Assembly: GCA_009760855.2 (NCBI GenBank)
Contig: WPIO01000068.1
Location: 2,006,501 to 2,070,500 of the forward strand
Length of the DNA stretch: 64,000 nt
Direction: 5' to 3'
Source of the DNA: Cristatella mucedo
Lineage: Eukaryota; Bryozoa; Phylactolaemata; Cristatellidae
Of this stretch, positions 47,161-57,740 are shown piece by piece (the stretch's first letter is position 1; the number at the start of each line of letters is the position of its first letter). The notes beneath the pieces are model-generated. The model was not told the origin of the DNA and searched no databases. It saw nothing but the letters and a program-made list of their open reading frames with translations. A program made the position numbers and the translations under genes.

Positions 47161-47199
47161 TTAGGTTTCGTTAAATATTATACTGAGCGAATGGAGTAA

Positions 47200-47590
47200 T
47201 ATAAGGCATGATAACACATTTGATCAAGCTCCCTCACAGAACTCATTCTCTTTCTAGGTGCTTTACATTAACATTTAGTTTTGCTTCTCATGGTAACCAA
47301 GAAAACGGCTCACTCTGGGTGCCCATTCCCGTACAGCCATGACTACTGATAGTCAAACGGCTTGGTGGACGCTCAGCTAATATGGTGTCGTTTTTGTTTA
47401 TACTGAGTCGTCAGATCTGGTATCGCCACAATTGCACACAGCATTCTGTTTAACCTAGCCGCCAGCGTGCGCTCATATGTACGTTTAATAAATATGTTAT
47501 TATTACTTTATTTCATTCAGATGTTCTCCAGTACCTAAATACTAAACCGTAACCCTATGAACTAAAATCTAACCACAAAGCCCAAACTCA
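47200..47590. other. Family A tail tip and start of U/D6 duplication
   Basis: Positions 47,215-47,285 hold a minus-strand family A terminal hairpin remnant joined to family B's 5' end, as at 23.97 and 52.37 kb. From 47,280 the sequence matches 38,280 (tctcatggtaaccaagaaaacgg), and from 47,380 it matches 58,220. No gene is seen. Confidence 0.6.
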
Positions 47591-47594
47591 AATA

Positions 47595-47930
47595 AAAATA
47601 GTAATGATGATAAGAAAACTTGATAAAGAGACCTCAGAGAAATCAATCTCTGTCTGGGTGCTTTACGTATGCTACAAACACAGCACCATCCAACAGTCAG
47701 TCGTAGTTTATTACAACAGTGGTACACTATTGCCAGTCCTCATGAAACAGCAATGTGCTAAATCAGCCATGTTATGAGCGATAATCATTGCTCCTGGTTT
47801 TCTGTTATATCTAACATATGACAGTCATGATATAACAAATGGCTATGGGAGATTAAACGCCGTTGTGATGTAATAGACAGTCAATTGCACAAGAGTAGAG
47901 ATGAGTTCTGGCTCCAAGCTTGGAGCTGCA
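47595..47930. repeat. Duplicated segment with empty insertion site
   Basis: Matches 58,435-59,000. It contains a minus-strand family A hairpin remnant at 47,595-47,690, shared by both copies. The word gccatgttatgagcgataatc near 47,766-47,786 is the uninterrupted version of the locus that carries an extra family A tail at 58,622-58,856. Confidence 0.7.
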
Positions 47931-47934
47931 AGGG

Positions 47935-48872
47935 AGATGTAATTAGCTTAGAACGATTAGGACAGCAGATAAACCTCGTCTGCCAGCTATTAGAGTCGTT
48001 GATACTTTGCATAATACATTTTTACGTTAAGTTGATACTATGCATGTTAAGTTTTTACGTTAAGGTGTGGACACAGATCGTTGCCGTGTCGTGTTCGTGA
48101 ACCACCGGCTACTTTCTGACCTTAGCCCAACTCTTCGGCACCGACGACTTTTCGGCAGCAATGCCAACGTGCAGCGGACCAATGGCATTAGTCACATGGC
48201 CACCGAGAATGGTTCCAACGATAGGGCTCGGTTTGTAAACTGAAAATGTCCATGAAATTTAAAAGACATCAGTTAAGTTTTTTTTAAGTTTAAGTTTTTT
48301 TTTTAAGTTATCATGAACAAACGTTGCAGCTAACTAAGCACATTCATCAAAATTGGTGCAACGTTTCAGACGTGAATCAGGCATTAACTTACGACTGGCC
48401 TTGAGCAAGGTGATAGCTGCTTTGGATATTATGACTGGATGCAAGTATATATTTTGCATTAAAGACCTTTATTTTCGTCTTATTATAACCGTCGAATGTT
48501 GGCACTTTATTGTCGAGGACGTTGTTGTGATTTACGCCTATAGCTAGACTTCTATTTGCCACCTAAAATGAAGGTGATCTTAGCATAGGTAAATGCAGCA
48601 CATAAACGATAAGAATGTTTGATCAGCCGTCACTCAATTTTCTCTGGCTATTACAATAAAGCTAAAGAAACTAGAGCGCTAAATTCAAGAATGAACCCAC
48701 AAAGAAAGCAAATAATTTAATTTATAACCCATTCAGCTTGAATCTAATGGCTAAACGTTCCGCTCAGCAACAATTTACCAGAATATTTAAAAAGCCTGTG
48801 ATGAAGAGCCATTCTATCGCGATGGGAACTTGGATTAGGAAATAGGAGTAATGACTTCATTTGTGCCTGAAA
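47935..48872. repeat. Recent duplication D6, copy 2
   Basis: Nearly identical to 38,505-39,416 except for point differences and an extra ttaagtttaag plus T-run expansion at 48,284-48,305. It ends at CCTGA (about 48,866-48,870), where copy 1 continues for about 0.7 kb that is deleted here. Confidence 0.85.
48109..48239 (-). CDS. Candidate minus-strand terminal exon (D6 copy 2)
   Basis: Identical layout to 38,807-38,677: the acceptor-like TTTTCAG ends at 48,240, followed by the same 42 codons and TAG. Being a recent copy it adds no independent support. Confidence 0.2.
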
Positions 48873-48875
48873 AAT

Positions 48876-49400
48876 GAAAAGTCCCCCAAGCGCCTGAAAA
48901 GTCCCCCAAGCGCCTGTACTCGGTCCCTTGTTGTTCTCTATTTATAGACGAACTCTGAAAAAAGTGATTAGGATTGAATAGGATATTACTTTTATGCTTA
49001 TGATAATCAGTTGTATTTGTCATTAAAACCGTCGGATTCTGCTGCAGCAACTGAGAAACTGAATGCTTGCCTCGCCAATATTCGATCCTGGATGTCGGAA
49101 AACTTCTTGAGATTAAATAACTATAAAAGCGAACTGCTGCTCAAAGGACACCCTAAGCTTGTGGCTGGATTAAAAGGCTTTGCTCTTGTAATAAAATATG
49201 CTATCGAGCGACCGTCACCACGCACTCAAAAATTAGTTGTCATTTTTGACAGCTGCCTCAATTTCAAAGCTTCATTTCGAAGACTGCTTCTACAGCTAGC
49301 CATCACGTCCGATCCCTATAAATAGGAGCTGTCTTCGACAGCGGATTGTAAAAAGATTTAACTAGCTCTTTACTTCGGTCTCGGCTTGATTAGCCAAGCA
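48876..49400 (+). pseudogene. Family B RT core end and following domain
   Basis: After a 20-bp tandem duplication (48,878-48,917) the plus strand reads family B text: FYAYDNQLYLSLKPSDSAAATEKLNACLANIRSWMSENFLRL (in pieces), then KSELLLKGHPKLVAG and KLVVIFDSCLNFKASFRRLL (to 49,325). The catalytic box is YAYD. Homologous text with the same substitution is at 40,205-40,370. Confidence 0.75.
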
Positions 49401-49930
49401 AAGGAGACACATGCTTAAACCTCTGGGACTTAAAAACTAACCTCCCAGCCATTCATAGTCAGCTGCACTAGTCTAATAGCTTTCTTTGGTAGCCCAGCCA
49501 AAAGGGAATGGCAATGATAAAGCCGAGACAGAACTAAGGAGCTAGTTAAATATTTTACAAGCCACTGTAGAAGACAGATCATAACTATGGATAGGCATTA
49601 GACGTGATGGCCAGCTGTAGAAGCAGTCTTCTAAATGAAGCTTTTAAAATTAAGGCAGCTGTCAAAAATGACATTTAAATTTGCAGCGTGTGGGGATGGT
49701 CGCACAACAGCCTTACCTATTAGAAGGGCAAAGCCGTTTAATCCAGCCACACGCTTCGTGGTCCTACGAGCAGCAGTTCAGTTTTATCGTCATTTATTTC
49801 AGAAAGTTTTCCGACATCCAGGATCGAATATCGGCATGGCAGGCATGCAGTTTCTCTGTTGCTGCAGCCGATTCTGATGGTTGGAATGACAAATGCGACT
49901 GAGCGTCGTCAGTATAAAAGTGATATCCTA
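49400..49930 (-). pseudogene. Family B RT-to-C-terminal fragment, inverted
   Basis: Read on the minus strand, 49,930-49,780 gives FYTDD, SAAATEKLHACHADIRSWMSENF, and 49,560-49,400 gives the start of the C-terminal domain. It is the inverted counterpart of 48,985-49,400, forming an imperfect inverted repeat with arms of roughly 0.4 kb. Confidence 0.7.
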
Positions 49931-50690
49931 GACTGATTCTTAACCTAGCCATTAGGTCTGTTCCCTATTTAAGATTAAGAGCTGTCTCCACAGTCTTATA
50001 AAAAAATTTTAAACAGCTTTTTAGTACTGTCTCGGCTTTATTATTGTAATTCCCTTTCGGCTGGGCTGCCCAAGAAAGCTATTAGGCCACTGCAGCTGAC
50101 TATGAATATGGCTTCAAGGCTAGTTTTCAAGTCACAGCGGTTTGAGCACGAGTCTCCTTTGCTAAAATATCTAGGATGGTTGCCGGTTGAGCAAAGTATA
50201 CAGAGCAAAGTTCTTACACTGACCCACAAGGCCCGCCATGGCTTGACTCCTTCGTACCTAGCTGAACTGCTGCATCAGTTTCAGCCTGTTCGTGCCCTGA
50301 GGTCCTGTATGAACAATAAATTAGCTGTCCCATACCTCCGCTTAAGGACAGTTGGCGACAGAGCCTTAGCTCTGCAGGTCCTAGACTGTGCAACTCGCTT
50401 TCACAATTCTTACTCAACGACAACTACTCTCCTACTGCCGACTATGGCACATCCTTTTCAGCATTCCTGAGGTGCTACTTCTATGCTACTTACTGCCTCA
50501 ACTGCTCTCCTGACTCTGCTATGCTTCTCACTTTCTCTTTGTTGCTTGACACAAAGTCTGTTGGGTACCGAATATGTACCGAAAGCCGCTTAGGCTGTGA
50601 GTGTGCTATACAAAACTCTCCTGCGTAACACCCACCTGGTCTTTATGACTTTGTAGATTTACAGACGGAGATACGGTACATCAAATTCCA
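49930..50690 (+). pseudogene. Family B C-terminal domain and tail
   Basis: The plus strand (50,102-50,470) reads NMASRLVFKSQRFEHESPLL, LGWLPVEQSIQSKVLTLTHKARHGLTPSYLAELLHQFQP, RALRSCMNNKLAVPYLRLRTVGDRALALQV and ends at TGA. The family B tail follows (50,590-50,690: gctatacaaaactctcctgcg, ctttatgactttgtag). It is the third B piece in alternating orientation. Confidence 0.8.
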
Positions 50691-50699
50691 TCGGCCTTA

Positions 50700-52345
50700 A
50701 TCACTTAACCTAAAGGTTGTGTAAACATGGAGAACAGTAATGGACCAAGTAGAGACCCTTGAGGGACTCTACAGGTGACCCGTCTTGTGTGTGAGACCCG
50801 ACCCCCTACAACACGGATTGAACACGATCAGACAAGTACGAATAAAACCACGCCAGTGATTCGTCTGCCAGACCGATTGTTGTTCTCAATAGTTCAAGCA
50901 CAACATCGTGATCAACGGTGTCAAAGGCACCAGACAGGTCTAGCAGGGCAAGGGCGGTGACATTCCTGTCGTAGTTGCCATGTAGGATTTCATTGTTAAC
51001 TCGGAGTAGAGCAATTACAGTGGAGTGCTGCATCTTTAGCCCTTTTGATTTTCCTGACCTTACACTCTTTTCAATATGTTCAAACAGCTGCTTAGCAAAT
51101 TTCTTTCAAAAATGCTTAACAAGTAAAGAAGGAGAGAAATTTGGCGATAGTCTACAAGGACCTCTGTGTCTCATCCAGGCTGTGTAAATATGGGCCTAAC
51201 TATTGCCGAATTCAAGGACTTGGGGACGACCCTTTTCTCGGAGAAGCATTAACCATCTTGGTTTCCTGCCAGGGCTAAGTTGGTCTGCTAGTGGAGACCA
51301 CAGAGATGATGGTATAGGTTCTTCAGGAGACGAGCTCTTATTGCTGGACCTTATTAAGGTAGCCACACCGCATGCAGAAAACTCGGAGAACGTTTTAAGG
51401 TAGGTCACAGGTTGAGGAACTGCAATCGCTTTGGTTGGAGGGGCTTAATAGAGGCACGGATTTGCACAATTGTTTCTGCAAAGAAGGCTGAAAACGTTTC
51501 GGCTGAGCCCTCAATATCTGGGAAGTCAGACCGCTCAGCATTGGCCAGTAAATTGTTTACTATCCTTTAAGCCTGTTTAAGGTCCGATTGGCAAGAATTT
51601 AGCCTTTGAATGAAAAAAGGGCCCTAGCTTTTTTAAGCTTTCGGGTGTATACTCGAAGGAAGTCCTTGAAATCGACCGTTTCTGAATTCAGACCCAGATT
51701 TCTTGAAACGACGTTCAAGCCAGCGCTTAAACAGGTGCATGTTTAGGAGTTTTTTGTACATTAAAAGGGAGACACATTTAAAAGTTTCATTGAAATAGGC
51801 TGTTTGATTAACTAAGTTATCAATCGCACGTATCGAAAATTGCTCGTCACTCAGCACAACTATTTGGTGGTCCATACTAGTACAGCAGCAGCCTCAATCT
51901 TAGCATTCTCAGGTCGGCTTAAGTGTTTTCAGTTGTAAGGACACATTGTTGGTCAGACGGCTTAAAGGGAGAGCACCATAACTCTTGGCTTTAATAGCAG
52001 GGAACCTGCCATTTGATTGATCAGAGTAAATCCAGTAATCAGTTCTATAGCATCTTAGCAATACCATTTGCAGCTGTCGATGCCTTCACATGGTGTATAC
52101 AGCTTACGCCCCTAGATAGGTATGTACCCAGTGTCACTGCAATAAATGCAAGGATACGATCTGTAGCACATGTGCCTGTGGTGCAGGCGATCGCATCAGT
52201 GGAGTGTTCCGTGCACCTAGAGTTTTCAGCATCACTGCGAAGGATTTGCAGAAGTGAGTGTGCTAGTAGTGCATCCATACAAATAAGGCACACTCGACTG
52301 AAAATGTCCTTGTAATACACAGCATGTTGATTAGGTTTTTTTAAA
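50700..52345 (-). mobile_element. Family B RT, linker and 5' region
   Basis: On the minus strand: 5' region (52,320-52,045), a decayed 5' coding part (51,875-51,633), linker (51,408-51,196), RT (51,033-50,806: HSTVIALLRVNNEILHGN, LALLDLSGAFDTVDHDVVLEL, SYLSDRVQSVL). It stops before the catalytic box, near 50,700, where the plus-strand B tail begins. At 52,345 it runs into a family A tail, as the other two B copies do. Confidence 0.75.
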
Positions 52346-52349
52346 TGTT

Positions 52350-52620
52350 ATATTGAGTGAATGGAGTAATAATAATAATAATGGCTCACCTGACATAGGT
52401 TCTTCACAGTACTCATTCTCTTTCTAGGTGCTTTACATTTACTGCACAGGAAAAACGATCGGATGGTAAGTGGTAGCCTGCACGATAAACACCAAGAATA
52501 CACCTTTTTAGGATGACATGCACAGGGTCAGCCGTCAAGTATGGTGATTGGCAGTATGTACAGTGTCAGCACACACAAGCACGTGAACTACAGGGTCCCC
52601 TTAAATGCTATAATAAGCTT
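52350..52620 (-). mobile_element. Family A 3' end, short
   Basis: (TAA)n at 52,368-52,381, then reverse-complement hairpin (cattctctttctaggtgctttac) and UTR words up to gggtccccttaaatgc. It directly precedes D3 copy 3. The same B/A junction occurs at 23.95 and 47.2 kb. Confidence 0.7.
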
Positions 52621-53042
52621 TATGTCCTTAAGTAGCGATACAATCGTAAATTTTGAAAGTCTTCAAAGAAGAGCCGCTCGATATCAATGGAAACGCAGAC
52701 TGAGCATTGAGAGTGCCCACCTGCTGTGTGCCGGATTGAGCTGCTACTGTAGCTTACGTGTAGCCGGTAATCGCTCGTCGGGTTTCTTCGTTTGCCTACC
52801 CTACACGATTCAGCCGGTTTTCCAATAAACGTACGCCGTGACATTCCCAGGGCACCTGAAGGAGATTCAGCAAAGGCTCTTGCAACACAACTGCCATTCC
52901 CTTAGTACACCTGCAGACTAGTTGTTTTAACCTTATGAAACTACGCTGGCTTGTACTTTTAAAAATCCTGACTATATTCCATGGTCTGGTGAAGCTGATA
53001 GCGAATGAGGTCATAAGTTCGTAAAGATGTAGGTGGGAAATC

Positions 53043-53086
53043 GAATATAAGCAAACGATGCGAACCGCCCAACCGCAGGCACTCTG
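53043..53086 (+). promoter_or_regulatory. TATA-like core promoter, peptide paralog 3
   Basis: TATAAGCAAACGATGCGAACC at about 53,045-53,065 and GCACTCTG near 53,079 are the same as at 30.04 kb with almost no change. Confidence 0.5.
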
Positions 53087-53131
53087 TAGCGTCCAGGAAT
53101 TCTGAAGCTCTGCCAGAAAGCTGAATAAAAT

Positions 53132-53296
53132 ATGCTGAAGGTGACGCAATATCTGCTCATCGTCGTGTTACTCTGCTCATTGCTGACTGCAGCACAAAGT
53201 GATCAATCGGACGCAGAGGCACAAGCTGCCAAGCGAGTCAGTGATGTAAAACCTCTCGACGCTGAGGGACGAGGTCTACAGTCAGCTAGGTGGTGA
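53132..53296 (+). pseudogene. Secreted peptide paralog 3, acceptor and mature Cys lost
   Basis: ATG at 53,132 opens 54 codons: signal peptide (residues 1-21, LLIVVLLCSLLTAA), acidic spacer, Lys-Arg at 34-35, then a segment very different from copy 1 with one codon fewer and the Cys replaced by Gly. The frame ends at TGA 53,294, inside an intact GTGAGT donor. The matching acceptor about 80 bp downstream reads TTCG instead of TTAG, and the second exon has lost a Cys. Exon 1 alone is a complete open frame, so a short unspliced product cannot be excluded. Confidence 0.55.
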
Positions 53297-53559
53297 GTAG
53301 GCAACCTGTATCTTGTTATCCATGACGAGTAATGTGGAACGCTGGGTGGTGATCCAAAGTGTGGAGCCATTTTCGCGGCTGTGCCCATTTTTTCTAGTCA
53401 AAATTCGAAGTGAATAAACAAAATGAACCATTTTAATTGACCAAATATGTAACGGTGTCAGATGTATATATTTATATGTATGTATATTTGTATATACACA
53501 GAGAAAGCGATAGCGAGAGATTGGTATATACAAAGCAAGAAAGATTGAGATTAAGGAAA

Positions 53560-55560
53560 TAACTCAGCCGGATTTTAGGCCAAGCAATTAGATTAAAATA
53601 AAAATAGGAGTGCCTGAGTGGGAGTAAGACCAAACAGTTTACTGACCAATGCTGAGACATCCACCGCCCCAGATATAAAAAGCTCAGCCAAAACATTTTC
53701 TGCCTTTTTTACTGAAACAATTGTGCACGATTCTGCCTCCATTTTGAAACCTCCGAGTAAAGCAATTGTGGAATTATAACCTGTAACTTTCCTGCAAAGA
53801 TTTAACAAGATTTGGGCATGCTATGTAGCTTACTAAGGTCTAGCAAAAAGAGCTCGTCGCCATAAAACCGTATACAGTCATCTCTGTGGTCTTCACTAAC
53901 AGACAAACTTAGCCTGACATAACCGAGATGTTTTGTGCTTATTCGGTTTATGGGTCGTACCCAAATCCTTCAAACCGGCGATCGTAGAACCTATGTTAAA
54001 AAAGCCTGGATTAGATGCTGAGATCAATGCAAATTTTCGTTAAGTTTCAATTCTTTCTTTATTTTTAAAGATTCTTGAAAAATTTCCTGCTAAGCTGCTG
54101 GTTAAAAATATTGAAAAAATGAAATGTCATACACATTTCTTTCAGGGTTCATAAGCAGCAGGCCTCTGAAACTGCTCTCTTCCGTTTAAGCAATGACTTT
54201 TTACGTAATAATGACCACGGGAATGTAACTGCCCTAGCTCTGCTTGATTTTTCTGCTGCCTTCGACACCATTGATCATAATGTTCTACTTGTAAGATTGA
54301 GAACAACGATCGGTCTGGCAGACGAGGCACCGGTGTTGTTTCAACTGTACTTGTCTCATCGAACTCAATCCGTGTCGTGAAAAGTTCAGGTCTTACTCAC
54401 GAGACGTGTCACGTGTGGAGTTCCTTAAGGTCTGTCATTGGTCCATTGCTGTTCTTCATTTATACTCAACCTCTGGGAAAAGTGATTACGGCCCATGGAT
54501 TAGGATTTCACTTTTATGCAGATGATACTCAGCTGTATTTGTCATTCAAACCATAGGAGCCTGCTGCAGCAACTGATAAACTGAACGCTGGCCTTGCCAG
54601 CATTCGATCCTGCACGTCGGCACAATTCTCGATGTTAAATGAAGATAAAACCGAACAGCTGCTCATAAGTCCCTTAAGCTTGTGGCTGGATTAATAGGCT
54701 TGGCTCTTCTAATTGGTGAAGCTGCCGTGCGACCTTCACGACGAACTCATACTTGAGGTGTAGTTTTCGATAGCTTTATTAGTTTTAAAAGCTACATTTA
54801 GAGGACTGCTTCTACCCTAGTCATCACGTCCGATCCCTATCTAAGATTATGAGCTGTCTTCCACAGTGGCTTGCAAATGATTTAACGAGCTCTTTAGTTA
54901 TGTCAAAGCCTGATTATTGTAATTCTCTTTTTCCTGGTCTACCAAAGAAAGCAACTAGGCCACTGCAGATGACTATGATTATGGCTCCTAAGATAGTCTC
55001 TAACTCCCAGAGGATTGAGAACGTGTCTACTTTGCTAAAAGAGCTAGAATGGATGCCGGTTGACCAACGGATACAGAGCAAAGTTCCTACGCTGACCTAC
55101 AAGGCCTGCCACGGCTTGGCTCCTTTGTTTCTAGCTGAACTGCTGCACCAGTTTCAGCCTGTTCGCGCTCTCAGGTCCTGTTTCCACAATAAATTAGCTT
55201 TTGCATTCTTCAGCTTTAAGACCGTTGGTGACCGAAGCTTTAGCTGTGCAGGTCCAAGACTGTGGAACTCGCTTCCAAAACTCTTGCGCAACGGCAATTA
55301 CACTCCCGCTGCCGACTATGGGTCATGCTTTTCATCGGTCCTGACCTTCTACTTCTATGTTACTCACTGCCTCGACTGTTCTCTTACCCTCAGCTATGCA
55401 TCCCACTTTCTCTTTGTTGCGTGAGACGAAGTATGTTGCCTAGCGAATTCTTTGAAAATCTGATTAGGCTGTGAGTGTGCTATACGTAACTTTCGGTTAT
55501 AAAATCCATAAAGTCTTTATGACTTCGTGGAGTTACAGACGGAGATAGTTTACATTACAT
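53560..55560 (+). mobile_element. Family B copy with intact YADD box
   Basis: Linker (53,600-53,970), worn RT N-terminus (about 54,060), RT core (54,170-54,360: [20 protein letters not shown]), then in another frame [17 protein letters not shown] (54,506-54,556), the post-RT region, C-terminal domain and tail (55,460-55,560). The endonuclease is missing. Frames change at least three times, so it is dead despite the intact catalytic box. Confidence 0.8.
54849..55424 (+). pseudogene. Family B C-terminal domain, open frame
   Basis: This uninterrupted frame of 191 codons reads SLVMSKPDYCNSLFPGLPKKA, LKELEWMPVDQRIQSKVPTL, YKACHGLAPLFLAELLHQFQ, RALRSCFHNKLAFAFFSF, TVGDRSFSCAGPRLWNSLP, then a hydrophobic end. 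It corresponds to the whole post-RT domain of CR1/L2-type ORF2. The ATG is internal to the ancestral protein. Confidence 0.8.
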
Positions 55561-56939
55561 AATGCGACCCCGACATGATGTGATAAGGCGGCAAGCAATC
55601 TGGAGGTATGAGAAGACCAGCTGACCATAGGGAGAGAAAAATTAACGAAGAGAGGAAGAAAAACAAAAAATGAGCTGTTAAAAATTGCTTAACATTGAAG
55701 ATTCTGCAGTTGGTTGAGTGGCCTTAAGTATAGGAAACGTAAGGCGACGTCGGGCATTAGAAGCAAAAGTGAAATGCTCACTTCGAGGTTTGTTTCTGGA
55801 AAATATGATGGACGCTTGGCCGCACTACGGTTGGGTAATGAGGTTTCAATGTCTCGTTGACTGTGTGCAAATAACTCGCTGACCTTACACGGCTGCCGTT
55901 TCTTTGAATTCGTAGGTTAGACGCGTGCAACTGGTGCTTTAGCGAGAAAGGAGACTTTCCAGCATGTACACCTAAGCTATGCAATTAGTAGCAACGTCAA
56001 GCAGCCAGTTGAAAGAGTTCATCAAAAAAAGGCTTTGTAAGTTTGCCAGTTATGTGCTAGCTGGAGTACTGCCGCAATCAAAAGCTTTAATTTTGCAGCG
56101 ATCAATGAAAGTGTCCTAAACATATTACAGACACTCGAGACGTGGATGGAATCTACGAAATTTTAAGGTGCAGTGAATGTGCAAGTCATGCAATTAATGA
56201 ATTTCTTCCCTTTCTTGTGCTGGCCACCTCAGCTTGCCCATTTAGTTGCTAGAAACTCGTTCTCAAAACAAAACCAGACTGCAACGGTTCGATTTCTAAT
56301 GTTTGGCCGCTGCGACAACAGGCCTCTCTGGTGAGTTGCCCTCTGCGAAAGCCCCTACATGTTCTCAATTATGTTTACGCATCACGTTTAAAGTGTTCAC
56401 TCGGAGAGAGACAGTGAAAGATTGCTGTCACCGGAAAACCCGATCTTATAAATTAGCCCCAACCTTCGTTATAAAAACACGGGTGGTCGCAGAGAAACCC
56501 AGTTTTATATAATTGACCGGAAAAAGATAAGATACTACCCTTCAAGAGGTAAAAAACTAACGGCAGCAGTTGTTTGTGTGAACACGAGATGTTTTCGTTA
56601 CTGGCAACTCAGAAAATAGTGCACGCAATATTGTTTTCAATTCGTTTGATAGATCTCTAAGAGGTACTTACGGGCCAGTATTCAGTAAGCTCATCCCTGA
56701 AGAACCTTCTTTAAATATAGTTACACATAGCGATAGGGCTAAAGTAACTTGCCACGTAGTTTTTTACCCGATAAAGCCAATGCAAGATTGTATGTTTTGC
56801 TTGCCTTGTGTATTGGAGCAGTATAAGGCAGCAGCAACTTGGGAGACGCAATCGCTTAAGTGGGCACACCGTGCGAATTTACATTGGTTTAAAGTGTGAA
56901 CATCAAGAATGAGGTATTCATTGTAATAATATGGACTCT

Positions 56940-57475
56940 CATTGCTCTCTGCAGACCTCGATAGTAACTATCGGCAAACGCTAGTGGACTTTACGGATGA
57001 GCTGTGGAATTGATCAACAGCTGCATCTGAAAACGTGCACGAGTCTTTCAAATAATGAATGCAGAGAGCTAGGATTGAATGGAATGAGCAGTAAACATAT
57101 ATTTCTACGGTGGAGATGAATGTTGAAGTGTACTAACATTATCTAAAAATATACTGTCTTACACATCTTTCTCGACCTCTCTTTGAAATATTCGCCTTCG
57201 ACTTGTCATCACTGATAGAATGCCTAAAAACAATTGTTACCGACATTCTGGATGCATTGTTTGTATGACCAAGTGGAAACATTATACTGTTTTGCCAACG
57301 CTGTTCATGGCTTACACTAAGCATTTAACCAGCATAGGCATATAATTGCAAGCTTAAAAAAGCGTACCAAAGATCAGGACTGGCTAATCGTCGACGGAAA
57401 ATTCGGTATCTAACTTGATCCTGTAAACTTCCTCATAGCTAAAGCCAAAGCTGCTTACAAAATAACGTGATACTA
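56940..57475 (+). pseudogene. Endonuclease-linker fragment, D3 copy 3
   Basis: Same fragment as 33,080-33,590. The plus strand holds worn LSLKYSP, LIECLKTIVTDILDALF and LKKAYQRSGLANR. Stops occur in every frame. Confidence 0.55.
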
Positions 57476-57482
57476 TAATAGA

Positions 57483-57740
57483 CGTACAAATAATAAAGGG
57501 CACAGAAGATCAGAGAACTGAACCCTTTTCTAGGCTCTTATATTGGCTGCAACAGAAACACGATCGAATGGTGAGTAGTGTTATGCTTCGCAAACGACAT
57601 GAATAACATGGTTATGTTTGAAATGCACAGGGTCAGCATGCAAGTGTGGTTAGTGGCAGCATGCACAGTGTCAGCACGCACAAGCACATAAAGGACGTAT
57701 TACAGGGATCTACTAAATACAGGCATCAATAGGTGCGTTT
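57483..57740 (-). mobile_element. Family A 3' end, D3 copy 3
   Basis: Short reverse-complement hairpin remnant and UTR (gaaatgcacagggtcagcatgc), the partner of 33,618-33,870. It is inherited through the duplication rather than inserted independently. Confidence 0.7.
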
